Source of the DNA: DATEOR01 sp035273885
Lineage (GTDB): Bacteria > Actinomycetota > Thermoleophilia > Gaiellales > Gaiellaceae
Direction: 5' to 3'
Length of the DNA stretch: 30,655 bases
Assembly: GCA_035273885.1 (NCBI GenBank)
Contig: DATEOR010000095.1
Location: forward strand, 1-30,655
The notes under the pieces are model-generated. The model worked only from the letters and a program-made list of their open reading frames with translations. It had not been told where the DNA came from and ran no database searches. Positions 15,293 to 22,370 of the stretch are shown here, piece after piece. Numbering within the stretch: the stretch's first letter is position 1; every line of letters starts with the position of its first letter. The translations under genes were made by a program, and so were the position numbers.

Positions 15293-16023
15293 CACACCCG
15301 CATCATCACCGACGCGCATGCCAATGCGACGACCGCGACCGAGAGAATGCGGAGTGCCCGCTCCGCCGGCCCCATGATCAACTCCGCGGTGACGGCCTCC
15401 GTCGTTTCGCCCACGCGCTCGATCGTCCCCTGGACGCGCCTGACACGCCGCCGCATGTCCCGGACCTGCGTCGAGAGGACGCGTTGCGCAAGGCTGAGCG
15501 CGTAGGCGAAAACAGCGCCGGCGATCGCAGCCGCGCCGATCGACTCCGCGGTGGCGAAGTACGCAGTGAGTAACGGAAAGGACCCCCAGGCGAGGGCGAA
15601 CCACGCGTCGTCGTGGAAGCGTCCCCCGAAGGACTCGAGGTTGTAGGCGATGACGATGAAAGCGCCCGCCGCCACGAACGCGGCGATCCACGGGTCGAAC
15701 GCGATGGCGCCGACGATGCCGATCGCGACCGCGCCCGCGATCGAGACGGCTGCGAGGAAGATGAGCACGCCGCGCGGTATCTCCGTGTGAAGCGGCCGCC
15801 CATTGAGCTCGTCGAGGGCGTGAGCGCCGATGCCTACCGCGAGAAAGAACGCGGCCATGGTCGGGAGCAACCGGGACCAGGAGAACTGTGCGCTCAGCGC
15901 CGCCCCGATCGCCACGTAGCTCAGGTGCCAGGCCGTGTAGGGCGGGTGAAGGAGGGTGACGTAGTCGCGCCAGCCTCCTGAGCGCAGGGCGTAGAAGGCC
16001 GGTCGCGAGGTCTCAAGCGCCAC
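15289..16023 (-). CDS. UbiA-like integral membrane protein
   Basis: The 244-residue protein has six or seven hydrophobic segments and a polar motif HALDELNGRPL near 69-78 that resembles the first Asp-rich motif of UbiA prenyltransferases, though not the full NDxxDxxxD. A second region, IAYNLESFGGRFHDDAWFAL, could supply further acidic residues. Placement right after a MenG/UbiE-like methyltransferase supports a role in quinone or prenyl lipid chemistry (inference). The GTG at 16023 overlaps the methyltransferase gene by 11 bases. A longer reading from 16092 would overlap by 80 bases and is less likely. Confidence 0.65.
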   Translation of the reverse strand: MALETSRPAFYALRSGGWRDYVTLLHPPYTAWHLSYVAIGAALSAQFSWSRLLPTMAAFFLAVGIGAHALDELNGRPLHTEIPRGVLIFLAAVSIAGAVAIGIVGAIAFDPWIAAFVAAGAFIVIAYNLESFGGRFHDDAWFALAWGSFPLLTAYFATAESIGAAAIAGAVFAYALSLAQRVLSTQVRDMRRRVRRVQGTIERVGETTEAVTAELIMGPAERALRILSVAVVALACASVMMRVW

Positions 16024-16735
16024 GCGTGCCCCAGAGGACGAGTCCGCCGCCGAGACTGAGACGTCGGCCCTGGACGTCCCCGATGCCCGCACCGCGCCAG
16101 GCGCCGACGATCTCCTCCACGGGATGGCGATCCCAGAAGCCGCGGATGCTCGGCCCGAGAAAGCTGCCCACCTCGCCCCAACCGGGCGAGATCGCGCGGC
16201 CGAGCACCGGCAGCCCGACGCGGACGTAAAGCTCCCAGGCGGGGCGGGCGACTCCGGCCGGCACGAAGAAGTCGAGCATTGCCACCCGGCCTCCGGGTCG
16301 CACGACGCGGGCGAGCTCCCTCATCGTCGCCGCGGGGTCGTCGACGTAGCGCAGGAGGTAGGTGAACGTGAGCGCATCGAAGGATGCGTCCTCGAAGGGC
16401 AGCTCCTCGGCCCTACCCTCCCTGAGCTCGATCCGCCCGCCGAGACGAGCCGCGTCGACGCGAGCGCGGCCTGCGGCCAGCATCTCGGCGCTCTGGTCGA
16501 CGCCGACGACGCGGCAGCCGTACTGCCGGACCAACTCGAGTGAGACCGCCGCGGTCCCGCAGGCAACGTCGAGGACCCTCGAGTCGCGATCCGCCTCGAT
16601 GCGCTCAACGAGGAACGTGCGCCAGCGCGGGTCCTGTCCGAAGGACAGCAGCCGTGCGTAGCGGTCGTAGGTCTCGCCGAGAGGGGCGAAAAGCGCTTGG
16701 GCTGCCCGGTTGCGCTCGCTGAGGCTCTCGGTCAC
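16013..16735 (-). CDS. UbiE/MenG-like methyltransferase
   Basis: The 240-residue protein has FAPLGETYDRYARLLSFGQD at the N-terminus, as in UbiE/COQ5 proteins. Motif I is VLDVACGTAAVSLEL, followed by VVGVDQSAEML and RVVRPGGRVAMLDFFVP. The family C-methylates demethylmenaquinone or demethylubiquinone. The coupled UbiA-like gene makes a quinone role plausible, but the usual menaquinone genes are absent from the window. The start is a GTG at 16735. The gap to the divergent gene is only 19 bases. Confidence 0.78.
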   Translation of the reverse strand: MTESLSERNRAAQALFAPLGETYDRYARLLSFGQDPRWRTFLVERIEADRDSRVLDVACGTAAVSLELVRQYGCRVVGVDQSAEMLAAGRARVDAARLGGRIELREGRAEELPFEDASFDALTFTYLLRYVDDPAATMRELARVVRPGGRVAMLDFFVPAGVARPAWELYVRVGLPVLGRAISPGWGEVGSFLGPSIRGFWDRHPVEEIVGAWRGAGIGDVQGRRLSLGGGLVLWGTRGA

Positions 16736-16740
16736 GAGGC

Positions 16741-16746
16741 TATTGT
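16741..16746 (+). promoter_or_regulatory. -10 box TATTGT of a probable leaderless promoter
   Basis: TATTGT is eight bases before the GTG at 16755 and fixes the start of the downstream gene. It lies within the 19-base divergent gap. Confidence 0.45.
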
Positions 16747-16754
16747 TGCGGGCT

Positions 16755-17306
16755 GTGGGGCTCGAGGAGGAGATTGCCGCTGCGGCAGAGGCTGCGTCGG
16801 CTCACGCGGCCGATGGCGAGGAGCTCGAAGGCGTCGTCCCGACTGAGCCGGGAGCCGGCGCGCGCGTCTACCTCTGCGCCTACCGGAGCGGCGAAGAGCA
16901 GTCCTGGCTCGCACTCGATTCGCAGAACCGACCGGTCGCGGATCGCGCTCTGGTCCGCGAGGCGGTCACGATCGCGGCCATGTGCGAGCTCGCGGAGGAG
17001 AGCGCAGGGGGCGGCGATATCGGCGAGCTTCGCGCCCGCCTGGTCGAGCTGCGCCTCACCGACGAGCCGGAGGGGATCGAGGAGGCCGAAGTCGCCGCCG
17101 CGGAGCTCCAGGAGACGATTCGGCCGGCGCCACGTCTTGCGAACGTGGCCTATCTCGACGCAATCGGGCTGGCCGCGGCGAGGTTGGAGCAGACGCTCGG
17201 CCAGGTTGGGGGCTCGCCCTTCGCGGAGGCGATGAAAAGCGGCATGCCCGCGGCAGACGGCCTCGCCGCGGAGGTAATCCGCTCGTACAAGGGCCCGCTC
17301 GGCTAG
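16755..17306 (+). CDS. Protein of unknown function
   Basis: The 183-residue soluble protein begins VGLEEEIAAAAEAASAHAAD and is rich in Ala and Glu. A central part reads VYLCAYRSGEEQSWLALDSQ, and the C-terminal half is mostly helical. No motif is recognised. The GTG at 16755 was preferred to an earlier in-frame start because TATTGT lies eight bases upstream and the longer form would overlap the divergent methyltransferase. It ends in TAG within a CTAG shared with the convergent GNAT gene. Confidence 0.7.
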   Translation: MGLEEEIAAAAEAASAHAADGEELEGVVPTEPGAGARVYLCAYRSGEEQSWLALDSQNRPVADRALVREAVTIAAMCELAEESAGGGDIGELRARLVELRLTDEPEGIEEAEVAAAELQETIRPAPRLANVAYLDAIGLAAARLEQTLGQVGGSPFAEAMKSGMPAADGLAAEVIRSYKGPLG

Positions 17307-17734
17307 CTCAGGTCGTAGCGGTAGACGTTCGTCTCGCGAGCCTGGAAGCCGATTTTCTCGTAGAGCCTGTTGGCCGACTCGCGCGCGGGGCGCGACGTCA
17401 GATCGACGGTCCGCGCGCCGGACTCCGAGGCGAGGCGAATGGCCTCTGCGACGAGGGCTTCGCCCGCTCCCCGGCCCCGCGCGGACTCGTCCACGACGAC
17501 GTCCTCGATCCAGGCGCGCGCCCCGGTCGGCGTCCGAAAGATCACCAGCGTCAAGGAGCCGATGATCTGGCCGGCGTCGTCGCGAGCCACGAGCACGGTC
17601 GCCGCGGGTGACGCGACGATCTCCTCGAGCTGCTCGCGGGAGGGAGGCTCGGCGGACGTCGAAAGCTGTGGCACGAGCCTGGCGAAGGCAGCGACGAGCT
17701 CGTCGCTGACGGTGGTCGCCTGGATGACGGCCAC
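17303..17734 (-). CDS. GNAT-family N-acetyltransferase
   Basis: The 143-residue protein has the GNAT acetyl-CoA site: IEDVVVDESARGRGAGEALV contains the (R/Q)xxGxG/A pyrophosphate loop. It ends with ANRLYEKIGFQARETNVYRY, the usual motif B. The acceptor is unknown. The GTG start at 17734 lies six bases after the ferritin stop, so the two genes are probably co-transcribed from the ferritin promoter. Confidence 0.87.
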   Translation of the reverse strand: MAVIQATTVSDELVAAFARLVPQLSTSAEPPSREQLEEIVASPAATVLVARDDAGQIIGSLTLVIFRTPTGARAWIEDVVVDESARGRGAGEALVAEAIRLASESGARTVDLTSRPARESANRLYEKIGFQARETNVYRYDLS

Positions 17735-17740
17735 GTTCGG

Positions 17741-18274
17741 CTAGAGGGCCCCGCCCGCCGCCGCAGGCGCGGTTGGGTCGGCGCCTGCGTCGCCGATCTG
17801 ATTGCGCGAGAGGTGCTCCTCGGCCAGGAGCAGGTTGTCCGCTGCGCGCTCGACGACGGCGAGGAGTGCCGACATGCTCGCCACCTCCTCGCGTTGCTCT
17901 TTGAGGAACCAGTCCATGAATTGCGCGCCGACGAGATCGTTCTCCTCGCGCGCCAGCGCGGCAAGGCGGACGATCTGCTCGGTTACAGTGCGCTCCTGCT
18001 GGAGGGCGAGGGCTACCGGCCCGACCGAGTCCGAAAACTCGTTCTGCGGCTCGGAGACCGCCGGGATCCGGACCTGCTCGCCGGAGTCGAGGAGGTATTG
18101 CACGAGCATCATCGCGTGGTTTCGCTCCTCGAGTGCCTGGCGGTAAAAGTGTGCCGCCAGCTGCTGCAAGGTCTCGGAGTCGAAATGCACGGCGATCGCC
18201 ACGTACTGGTTCGAGGCGGCGAGCTCATAGGCGATTTGCTCGTTGAGGGCGCCGATGAAGCGGCTCTCGGACAT
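17741..18274 (-). CDS. Ferritin (prokaryotic, non-heme type)
   Basis: The 177-residue protein has the ferroxidase ligands of bacterial ferritins: Glu17 in NEQIAYE, Glu50 and His53 in LEERNHA, Glu94 in QQERTVTEQI, and Glu126-Gln127 in FLKEQREEV. It stores and oxidises iron as a 24-mer in the cytoplasm. An ATG at 18286 is also in frame, but it lies inside the -10 box TAATGT. The ATG at 18274, eight bases after that box, is therefore the likely start and gives a typical MSESRFIGALNEQIAYE opening. Confidence 0.9.
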   Translation of the reverse strand: MSESRFIGALNEQIAYELAASNQYVAIAVHFDSETLQQLAAHFYRQALEERNHAMMLVQYLLDSGEQVRIPAVSEPQNEFSDSVGPVALALQQERTVTEQIVRLAALAREENDLVGAQFMDWFLKEQREEVASMSALLAVVERAADNLLLAEEHLSRNQIGDAGADPTAPAAAGGAL

Positions 18275-18281
18275 CGAGACG

Positions 18282-18288
18282 TACATTA
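18282..18288. promoter_or_regulatory. Overlapping divergent -10 boxes (TACATT forward, TAATGT reverse)
   Basis: The seven bases TACATTA read as TACATT on the plus strand (18282-18287) and as TAATGT on the minus strand (18283-18288). The reverse box is eight bases before the ferritin ATG. The forward box would start an mRNA about 20 bases before ATG 18313, leaving room for the AAAGGAG ribosome site. The two promoters cannot be opened together. Confidence 0.45.
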
Positions 18289-18312
18289 CGGGTGATCGAC
18301 GAAAGGAGCCCG

Positions 18313-18609
18313 ATGGAGGGCGGATTCGGATTTCCGTTCGGGGGTGACCCGGACGATCTCATGCGTGGGCTGCGCGAGTTCGCGGAGCGGCAGACCGAGG
18401 CGATGCAGGAGACGCAGCGAGAGCAATTCGCGACGCTGACCCTGAACACCGCTGTCGAGCTCACGGGAGCCGCGCTCAAGCGCTTCCAGGTCAACGGCTC
18501 GGCGGACGAGCAGGCCATTGCCCTCCGTGACGCGATGCGCGTGCTCTTCCCCGAGGCTGTCGCACTCGTCTCGGCTGCGCGGCAAGGCTTCATGCGCGAG
18601 TCGAGCTGA
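18313..18609 (+). CDS. Small protein of unknown function
   Basis: The 98-residue protein starts MEGGFGFPFGGDPDDLMRGL and continues as an amphipathic helical protein rich in Gln, Glu and Ala. A strong AAAGGAG Shine-Dalgarno (18302-18308) precedes the ATG at 18313 and decides it over a GTG at 18292. Its stop TGA overlaps the ATG of the LysE-family exporter, so both are in one operon. The role is unknown. Confidence 0.7.
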   Translation: MEGGFGFPFGGDPDDLMRGLREFAERQTEAMQETQREQFATLTLNTAVELTGAALKRFQVNGSADEQAIALRDAMRVLFPEAVALVSAARQGFMRESS

Positions 18610-19253
18610 TGCTTCCGGATCCCGGGGCGCTCGCGGTCTTCGTCGTCGCCGCGCTCGTGCTGCTGGTCATTCCCGGGCCGGCCGTCCTCTACATCGTCGC
18701 GCAGAGCATCAGTCGCGGACGGCTCGCGGGCATCGTCTCGATGCTCGGGATCCAGGTCGGAGGACTGGTCCACGTCGCAGCTGCGGCCGCCGGTCTCTCG
18801 GCGCTGCTCGTCCGCTCGGCCGTCGCGTTCAACGTCGTCAAGTACGCGGGTGCGGCCTACTTGATCTTCCTCGGCCTGCGGCGCATTCTCGGCAGGGAGG
18901 AGTCAGAAGAGGTTCCCGGCACGCGCCCCGAGAAGAGCCTTCGGCGGCTGTTCGCGCAGGGGATCGTGATCAACGTCCTCAACCCGAAGACCGCGCTCTT
19001 CTTCTTTTCGTTCCTGCCCCAGTTCGTCGACGTCGATGCGGGGTCCGTCGCGCTGCAGATCGCGACACTCGGGCTGGTCTTCATCCTGCTCGCGACCGTG
19101 AGCGACGGGATGTATGCGCTGGCCGCGGGCTCGGCGGCGGGGTGGCTGCGCGGCCGGTCGGGCTTTGCCCGGGGGGAGCGATACGCGACGGGCGGTGTCC
19201 TCGTCGGATTGGGTTTATTGACCGCTTTTTCGGGCGCAAAGAGCCACCAGTGA
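18609..19253 (+). CDS. LysE/RhtB-family amino-acid exporter
   Basis: The 214-residue membrane protein has the family start VVAALVLLVIPGPAVLYIVA (the conserved PGP motif), a GxxxG-type second helix (SMLGIQVGGLVHVAAAAAGL), and FAQGIVINVLNPKTALFFFS, which carries the typical NPKT motif. Six helices are expected. Family members export lysine, homoserine or other amino acids; the substrate is unknown. It starts inside the stop of the preceding small gene. Confidence 0.9.
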   Translation: MLPDPGALAVFVVAALVLLVIPGPAVLYIVAQSISRGRLAGIVSMLGIQVGGLVHVAAAAAGLSALLVRSAVAFNVVKYAGAAYLIFLGLRRILGREESEEVPGTRPEKSLRRLFAQGIVINVLNPKTALFFFSFLPQFVDVDAGSVALQIATLGLVFILLATVSDGMYALAAGSAAGWLRGRSGFARGERYATGGVLVGLGLLTAFSGAKSHQ

Positions 19254-19254
19254 T

Positions 19255-19319
19255 GGGGCCACCCCGTGCCTCCACCCGCTTTCGAGCGTAACGCTCGCCG
19301 ACGCTCGCGTGGCGCCCCG
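19255..19319. terminator. Gene gap with inverted repeats, possible factor-dependent terminator
   Basis: After the LysE stop there are GGGG-CCA-CCCC (19255-19265) and a six-base stem CGAGCG-TAA-CGCTCG (19283-19297). GGGGCCAC can also pair imperfectly with GTGGCGCCCC near the end of the gap. No U run follows, so an intrinsic terminator is not proved. Confidence 0.3.
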
Positions 19320-19331
19320 AATGTGCCGGAT

Positions 19332-19337
19332 TAGAAT
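19332..19337 (+). promoter_or_regulatory. -10 box TAGAAT for proline dehydrogenase
   Basis: TAGAAT is nine bases before the GTG at 19347, giving an expected leader of zero to three bases. Confidence 0.5.
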
Positions 19338-19346
19338 CGCCGCCCC

Positions 19347-20255
19347 GTGACCATCCTCGACCGCGCGATCGTCCGAGCGCTTCCCGCAGTGCCGCGGCCC
19401 GTCGTCAAGCGCCTCTCGAGGCGTTACATCGCCGGGACGACGCTCACAGAAGCCTGCGACGTGGTCCGCGAGCTGAATGCGCATGGGAAGGAAGCGACCC
19501 TCGATGTGCTCGGCGAGGAAGTCACGCTCCGCGAGGAGGCAACCGGCCTGCGCGATGCCTATCGGCGCGCTCTCGAGACGATCGAGGAGGACGGCCTGCG
19601 CTCGAACGTGAGCGTCAAGCTGACGGCGCTCGGCCTCAAGCTCGACCGCGGTCTCTGCCGGACGGATCTAGCCGCGGTCGTCGAGGAGGCCGCGCGGTTC
19701 GGCAACTTCGTCCGCATCGACATGGAGGACTCCTCGACCACCTCCGAGACACTCGCCCTCTACCGCGAGCTCAGGGACGAAGGGCATGACAACGTCGGGG
19801 TCGTTCTCCAGGCGGCGCTGAAGCGGACTTTGACCGACATCGAGGCACTCGCCGATCTGCGGCCCAATGCGCGCATATGCAAGGGGATCTACGTCGAGCC
19901 GCCGGACATCGCCTACCAGGAGGACGAGACCATCCGCCTCAACTTCCTTGACGCGCTCGAGGCGCTGTTCGAACGCGGCTCCTATGTCGGGATCGCCACA
20001 CACGACGACTGGCTGATCGGCGAGGCACTCACCCTCATCGAGCGGCGCGGTCTGGGCAGGGAGGACTACGAGTTTCAGATGCTCCTCGGCGTGCGCCCGG
20101 AGCTCGGCGACGAGCTCGTCCGCGAGGGACACCGGCTGCGCATCTACGTCCCGTTTGGGCGCCGCTGGTACGAGTACTCGATCAGGCGGCTCCAGGAGAA
20201 CCCGAAGCTCGCCGGCTACGTCGCGCTCGACACGCTGAAGAGATTGCGCCCGTGA
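19347..20255 (+). CDS. Proline dehydrogenase (FAD-dependent)
   Basis: The 302-residue protein is a monofunctional PRODH TIM barrel. It has SVKLTALGL, VRIDMEDSS, VGVVLQAALKRT, ARICKGIYVEPPDIAYQ and GIATHDD, and ends with the FAD/substrate-binding RIYVPFGRRWYEYSIRRLQE. It oxidises proline to pyrroline-5-carboxylate and passes electrons to the quinone pool. No P5C dehydrogenase follows; instead a class III aminotransferase overlaps it by four bases (GTGA), which is a shared operon. Confidence 0.93.
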   Translation: MTILDRAIVRALPAVPRPVVKRLSRRYIAGTTLTEACDVVRELNAHGKEATLDVLGEEVTLREEATGLRDAYRRALETIEEDGLRSNVSVKLTALGLKLDRGLCRTDLAAVVEEAARFGNFVRIDMEDSSTTSETLALYRELRDEGHDNVGVVLQAALKRTLTDIEALADLRPNARICKGIYVEPPDIAYQEDETIRLNFLDALEALFERGSYVGIATHDDWLIGEALTLIERRGLGREDYEFQMLLGVRPELGDELVREGHRLRIYVPFGRRWYEYSIRRLQENPKLAGYVALDTLKRLRP

Positions 20256-21277
20256 TCTGGGCGGAGGCAGAGGGCTGTCGCGTAGTCGACACCGAGGGGC
20301 GGAACTACATCGACCTCTCCGGGGGCTTCGGCGTGGCCGCGCTTGGCCACCGGAATCCCGAGGTCATGGCAGCGGTCGGAGCGCAGGCCGACCGCTGCGT
20401 CCATGCGCTTGGCGATCTTGCCGAGGCGAACGTGGCAGCGGAGCTTCGCGCGCGCCTCCGCGGGTCCGATGGCGAGGTGATGCTCGGGGTCACGGGCGAA
20501 GATGCGGTCGAGATCGCGCTACGGACCGCGTTGCTCGTCACCGGACGCCCGGGCATCGTCGCGTTCTCGGGCGCATACCACGGCACCGGTCTCCTCGCGC
20601 TCGCCGCCACGGGATTCGAGCAGTTCCGAAGTCCCTTCGCGCCTTGGCTTCCCGGGCCGGTTCATCGGCGGCCATACGGGGAGGATCCCGGTCCGCTTCC
20701 CGCCGACACGGCCTGCGTCATCGTCGAGCCTGTCCAGGGCCGGGCGGGAGCCCACGTGCCTCCGGATGGCTTCCTCGAACGCCTGCGCGAGCGCTGCGAC
20801 GAGACCGGCGCGCTCCTCGTCGCCGACGAGATCTATACCGGGCTCGGACGGACCGGCGTGCTCTGGCGGAGCGGCGACCTTGCCGACATCGTCACGTGCG
20901 GGAAAGCGCTCGGCGGCGGCCTCCCGATCTCCGCGTGCCTCATGGGCGCTGAGCTCCGGAGCGCCTGGAATCTCGGCGCGGAAGACGTCTACACGCACAC
21001 GCACATCGGCAACCCCCTCGCCGCCGCCGCCGCCCTGGTCGTGCTCGACCGCGTTCCCGCGCTCTTCGAACGCGTCGTTGCGGCGGGCGAGCGCTTCGAG
21101 GCGGCGGGCTGGCACGGGGCGGGGCTCCTGCGCGCGAAGGAAGGAGACGCATTCGCCGCCTGGGAGCGGGGCGTGATCGTGATCCCCGCAGGCGAGGACG
21201 GCCGCTACATGAGCGCGACGCCACCGCTCACGATCACCGACCAGGAGATCGACGAAGCGCTGGAGTTGATCGGATGA
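20252..21277 (+). CDS. Class III PLP-dependent aminotransferase, short form
   Basis: The 341-residue protein has the class III signature: LLVADEIYTGLGRTG with the PLP-contact Asp, TCGKALGGGLPISA with the catalytic Lys, and THTHIGNPLAAAAALVVLD. Relatives such as ornithine, acetylornithine and GABA aminotransferases are about 400-450 residues; here both ends are trimmed. The overlap with proline dehydrogenase suggests it handles a proline-related compound such as ornithine or glutamate semialdehyde (inference). The start is the GTG at 20252. Confidence 0.87.
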   Translation: MIWAEAEGCRVVDTEGRNYIDLSGGFGVAALGHRNPEVMAAVGAQADRCVHALGDLAEANVAAELRARLRGSDGEVMLGVTGEDAVEIALRTALLVTGRPGIVAFSGAYHGTGLLALAATGFEQFRSPFAPWLPGPVHRRPYGEDPGPLPADTACVIVEPVQGRAGAHVPPDGFLERLRERCDETGALLVADEIYTGLGRTGVLWRSGDLADIVTCGKALGGGLPISACLMGAELRSAWNLGAEDVYTHTHIGNPLAAAAALVVLDRVPALFERVVAAGERFEAAGWHGAGLLRAKEGDAFAAWERGVIVIPAGEDGRYMSATPPLTITDQEIDEALELIG

Positions 21278-21933
21278 GGTACTCCTGGCGCTTCGTGGTC
21301 GTGGCGGGCTTCTTCGTCACGGCGCTCGTCGTCTCCAACATCATCGCCGTCAAGCTGGTGGAGATCTCGGGCCGCGTCTTCCCGGCCGGGCTCGTCATCT
21401 TCCCGCTCGCGTACGTCCTCGGTGACGTGCTCACCGAGGTGTACGGGATCCGCGCCGCGCGGCGGGTGATCTGGCTCGGGTTCGCTTGCAATCTGCTGGC
21501 GCTCGGCGCGATCCAGGCGGCGATCCATCTGCCGGCCGCGGACTTCTGGCAGGAGAACGAGGCCGCCTATGACCAGGTCCTTGGCACGACCTGGCGTCTG
21601 TTCGTCGCGTCGCTTGCTGCGTACATCGTCGGCGAGCTCGCAAACGCCTACGTCCTTGCCTGGATGAAAGGCGCCACGCGTGGGCGCTGGCTCTGGACCC
21701 GGACGATTGGCTCGACGATCGTCGGCGAGGGGCTCGACTCGTTGATCTTCGTGACGATTGCCTTTGCCGGAACGGGAGCGAGCCTCGCCAACCCGATCGT
21801 CACCACGTGGCTCATCAAGGTCGGCTGGGAGACCCTGGCCACACCGCTGACGTATTGGACCGTCGGCTACCTGAAGCGAACCGAGGGCGTTGACGTCTAC
21901 GACTTCGGCCGGCCGCTCGACGCGCGAGCCTGA
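21274..21933 (+). CDS. yhhQ: Queuosine-precursor transporter, YhhQ family
   Basis: The 219-residue membrane protein has the VUT family features: VVSNIIAVKLVEISGRVFPA, FPLAYVLGDVLTEVYGIRAA, and IVGEGLDSLIFVTIAFAG with a conserved GExxDS. About six helices are expected. The family imports 7-cyano- or 7-aminomethyl-7-deazaguanine for tRNA queuosine. It overlaps the aminotransferase by four bases (ATGA). Its last 37 bases overlap the convergent marR-type gene. Confidence 0.9.
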   Translation: MRYSWRFVVVAGFFVTALVVSNIIAVKLVEISGRVFPAGLVIFPLAYVLGDVLTEVYGIRAARRVIWLGFACNLLALGAIQAAIHLPAADFWQENEAAYDQVLGTTWRLFVASLAAYIVGELANAYVLAWMKGATRGRWLWTRTIGSTIVGEGLDSLIFVTIAFAGTGASLANPIVTTWLIKVGWETLATPLTYWTVGYLKRTEGVDVYDFGRPLDARA

Positions 21934-22370
21934 GCCTCGGGCTCGGCGAACAGGCGCCCGAGGGTCTCGAGCGCGTCGGCGAGTTGGCGGCGCTCGACCT
22001 CGGAGAGATCATCGGACAGGCGTTCGAGTGCACGGAGGAACCGCTCGTACCGCACCTTGTGCTCGCGACGGCCGCGGGCGGTGAGGACCACGCGAACGGC
22101 CCGCGCGTCCTGTGGATCCGGCTCGCGGCGCACGAGGTCGGCCGCGACGAGCGCGTCGACCGTCCGGCTTGCGGTCGCCATCGTGACGCCGAGGTGCTTG
22201 GCCAGCGACCCGACGCGCTGCGGCCCCTCGAAGATGACGAGGCGAAGCGCCAGCGCCTGAGACGTGGTCAGCTCGTGGGTCGTGGCGTCACCCGGCTCTC
22301 TGCGGCGCTGCAGCTCGGTGCGGAGATGGATGAGGCCGTCGGCCATCCGCTCGAGGTTGCGCTCCTTCAT
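21897..22370 (-). CDS. MarR-family transcriptional regulator
   Basis: The 157-residue protein has the winged helix-turn-helix: LTTSQALALRLVIFEGPQRV, then GSLAKHLGVTMATASRTVDA as recognition helix, and the wing DPQDARAVRVVLTARGR. It is second in the operon after the DHA2 efflux gene, which it overlaps by four bases. A perfect 15-bp palindrome overlaps the promoter of that operon and is the likely operator, so autorepression is expected. The 3' end overlaps the convergent yhhQ. Confidence 0.92.
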   Translation of the reverse strand: MKERNLERMADGLIHLRTELQRRREPGDATTHELTTSQALALRLVIFEGPQRVGSLAKHLGVTMATASRTVDALVAADLVRREPDPQDARAVRVVLTARGRREHKVRYERFLRALERLSDDLSEVERRQLADALETLGRLFAEPEAQARASSGRPKS

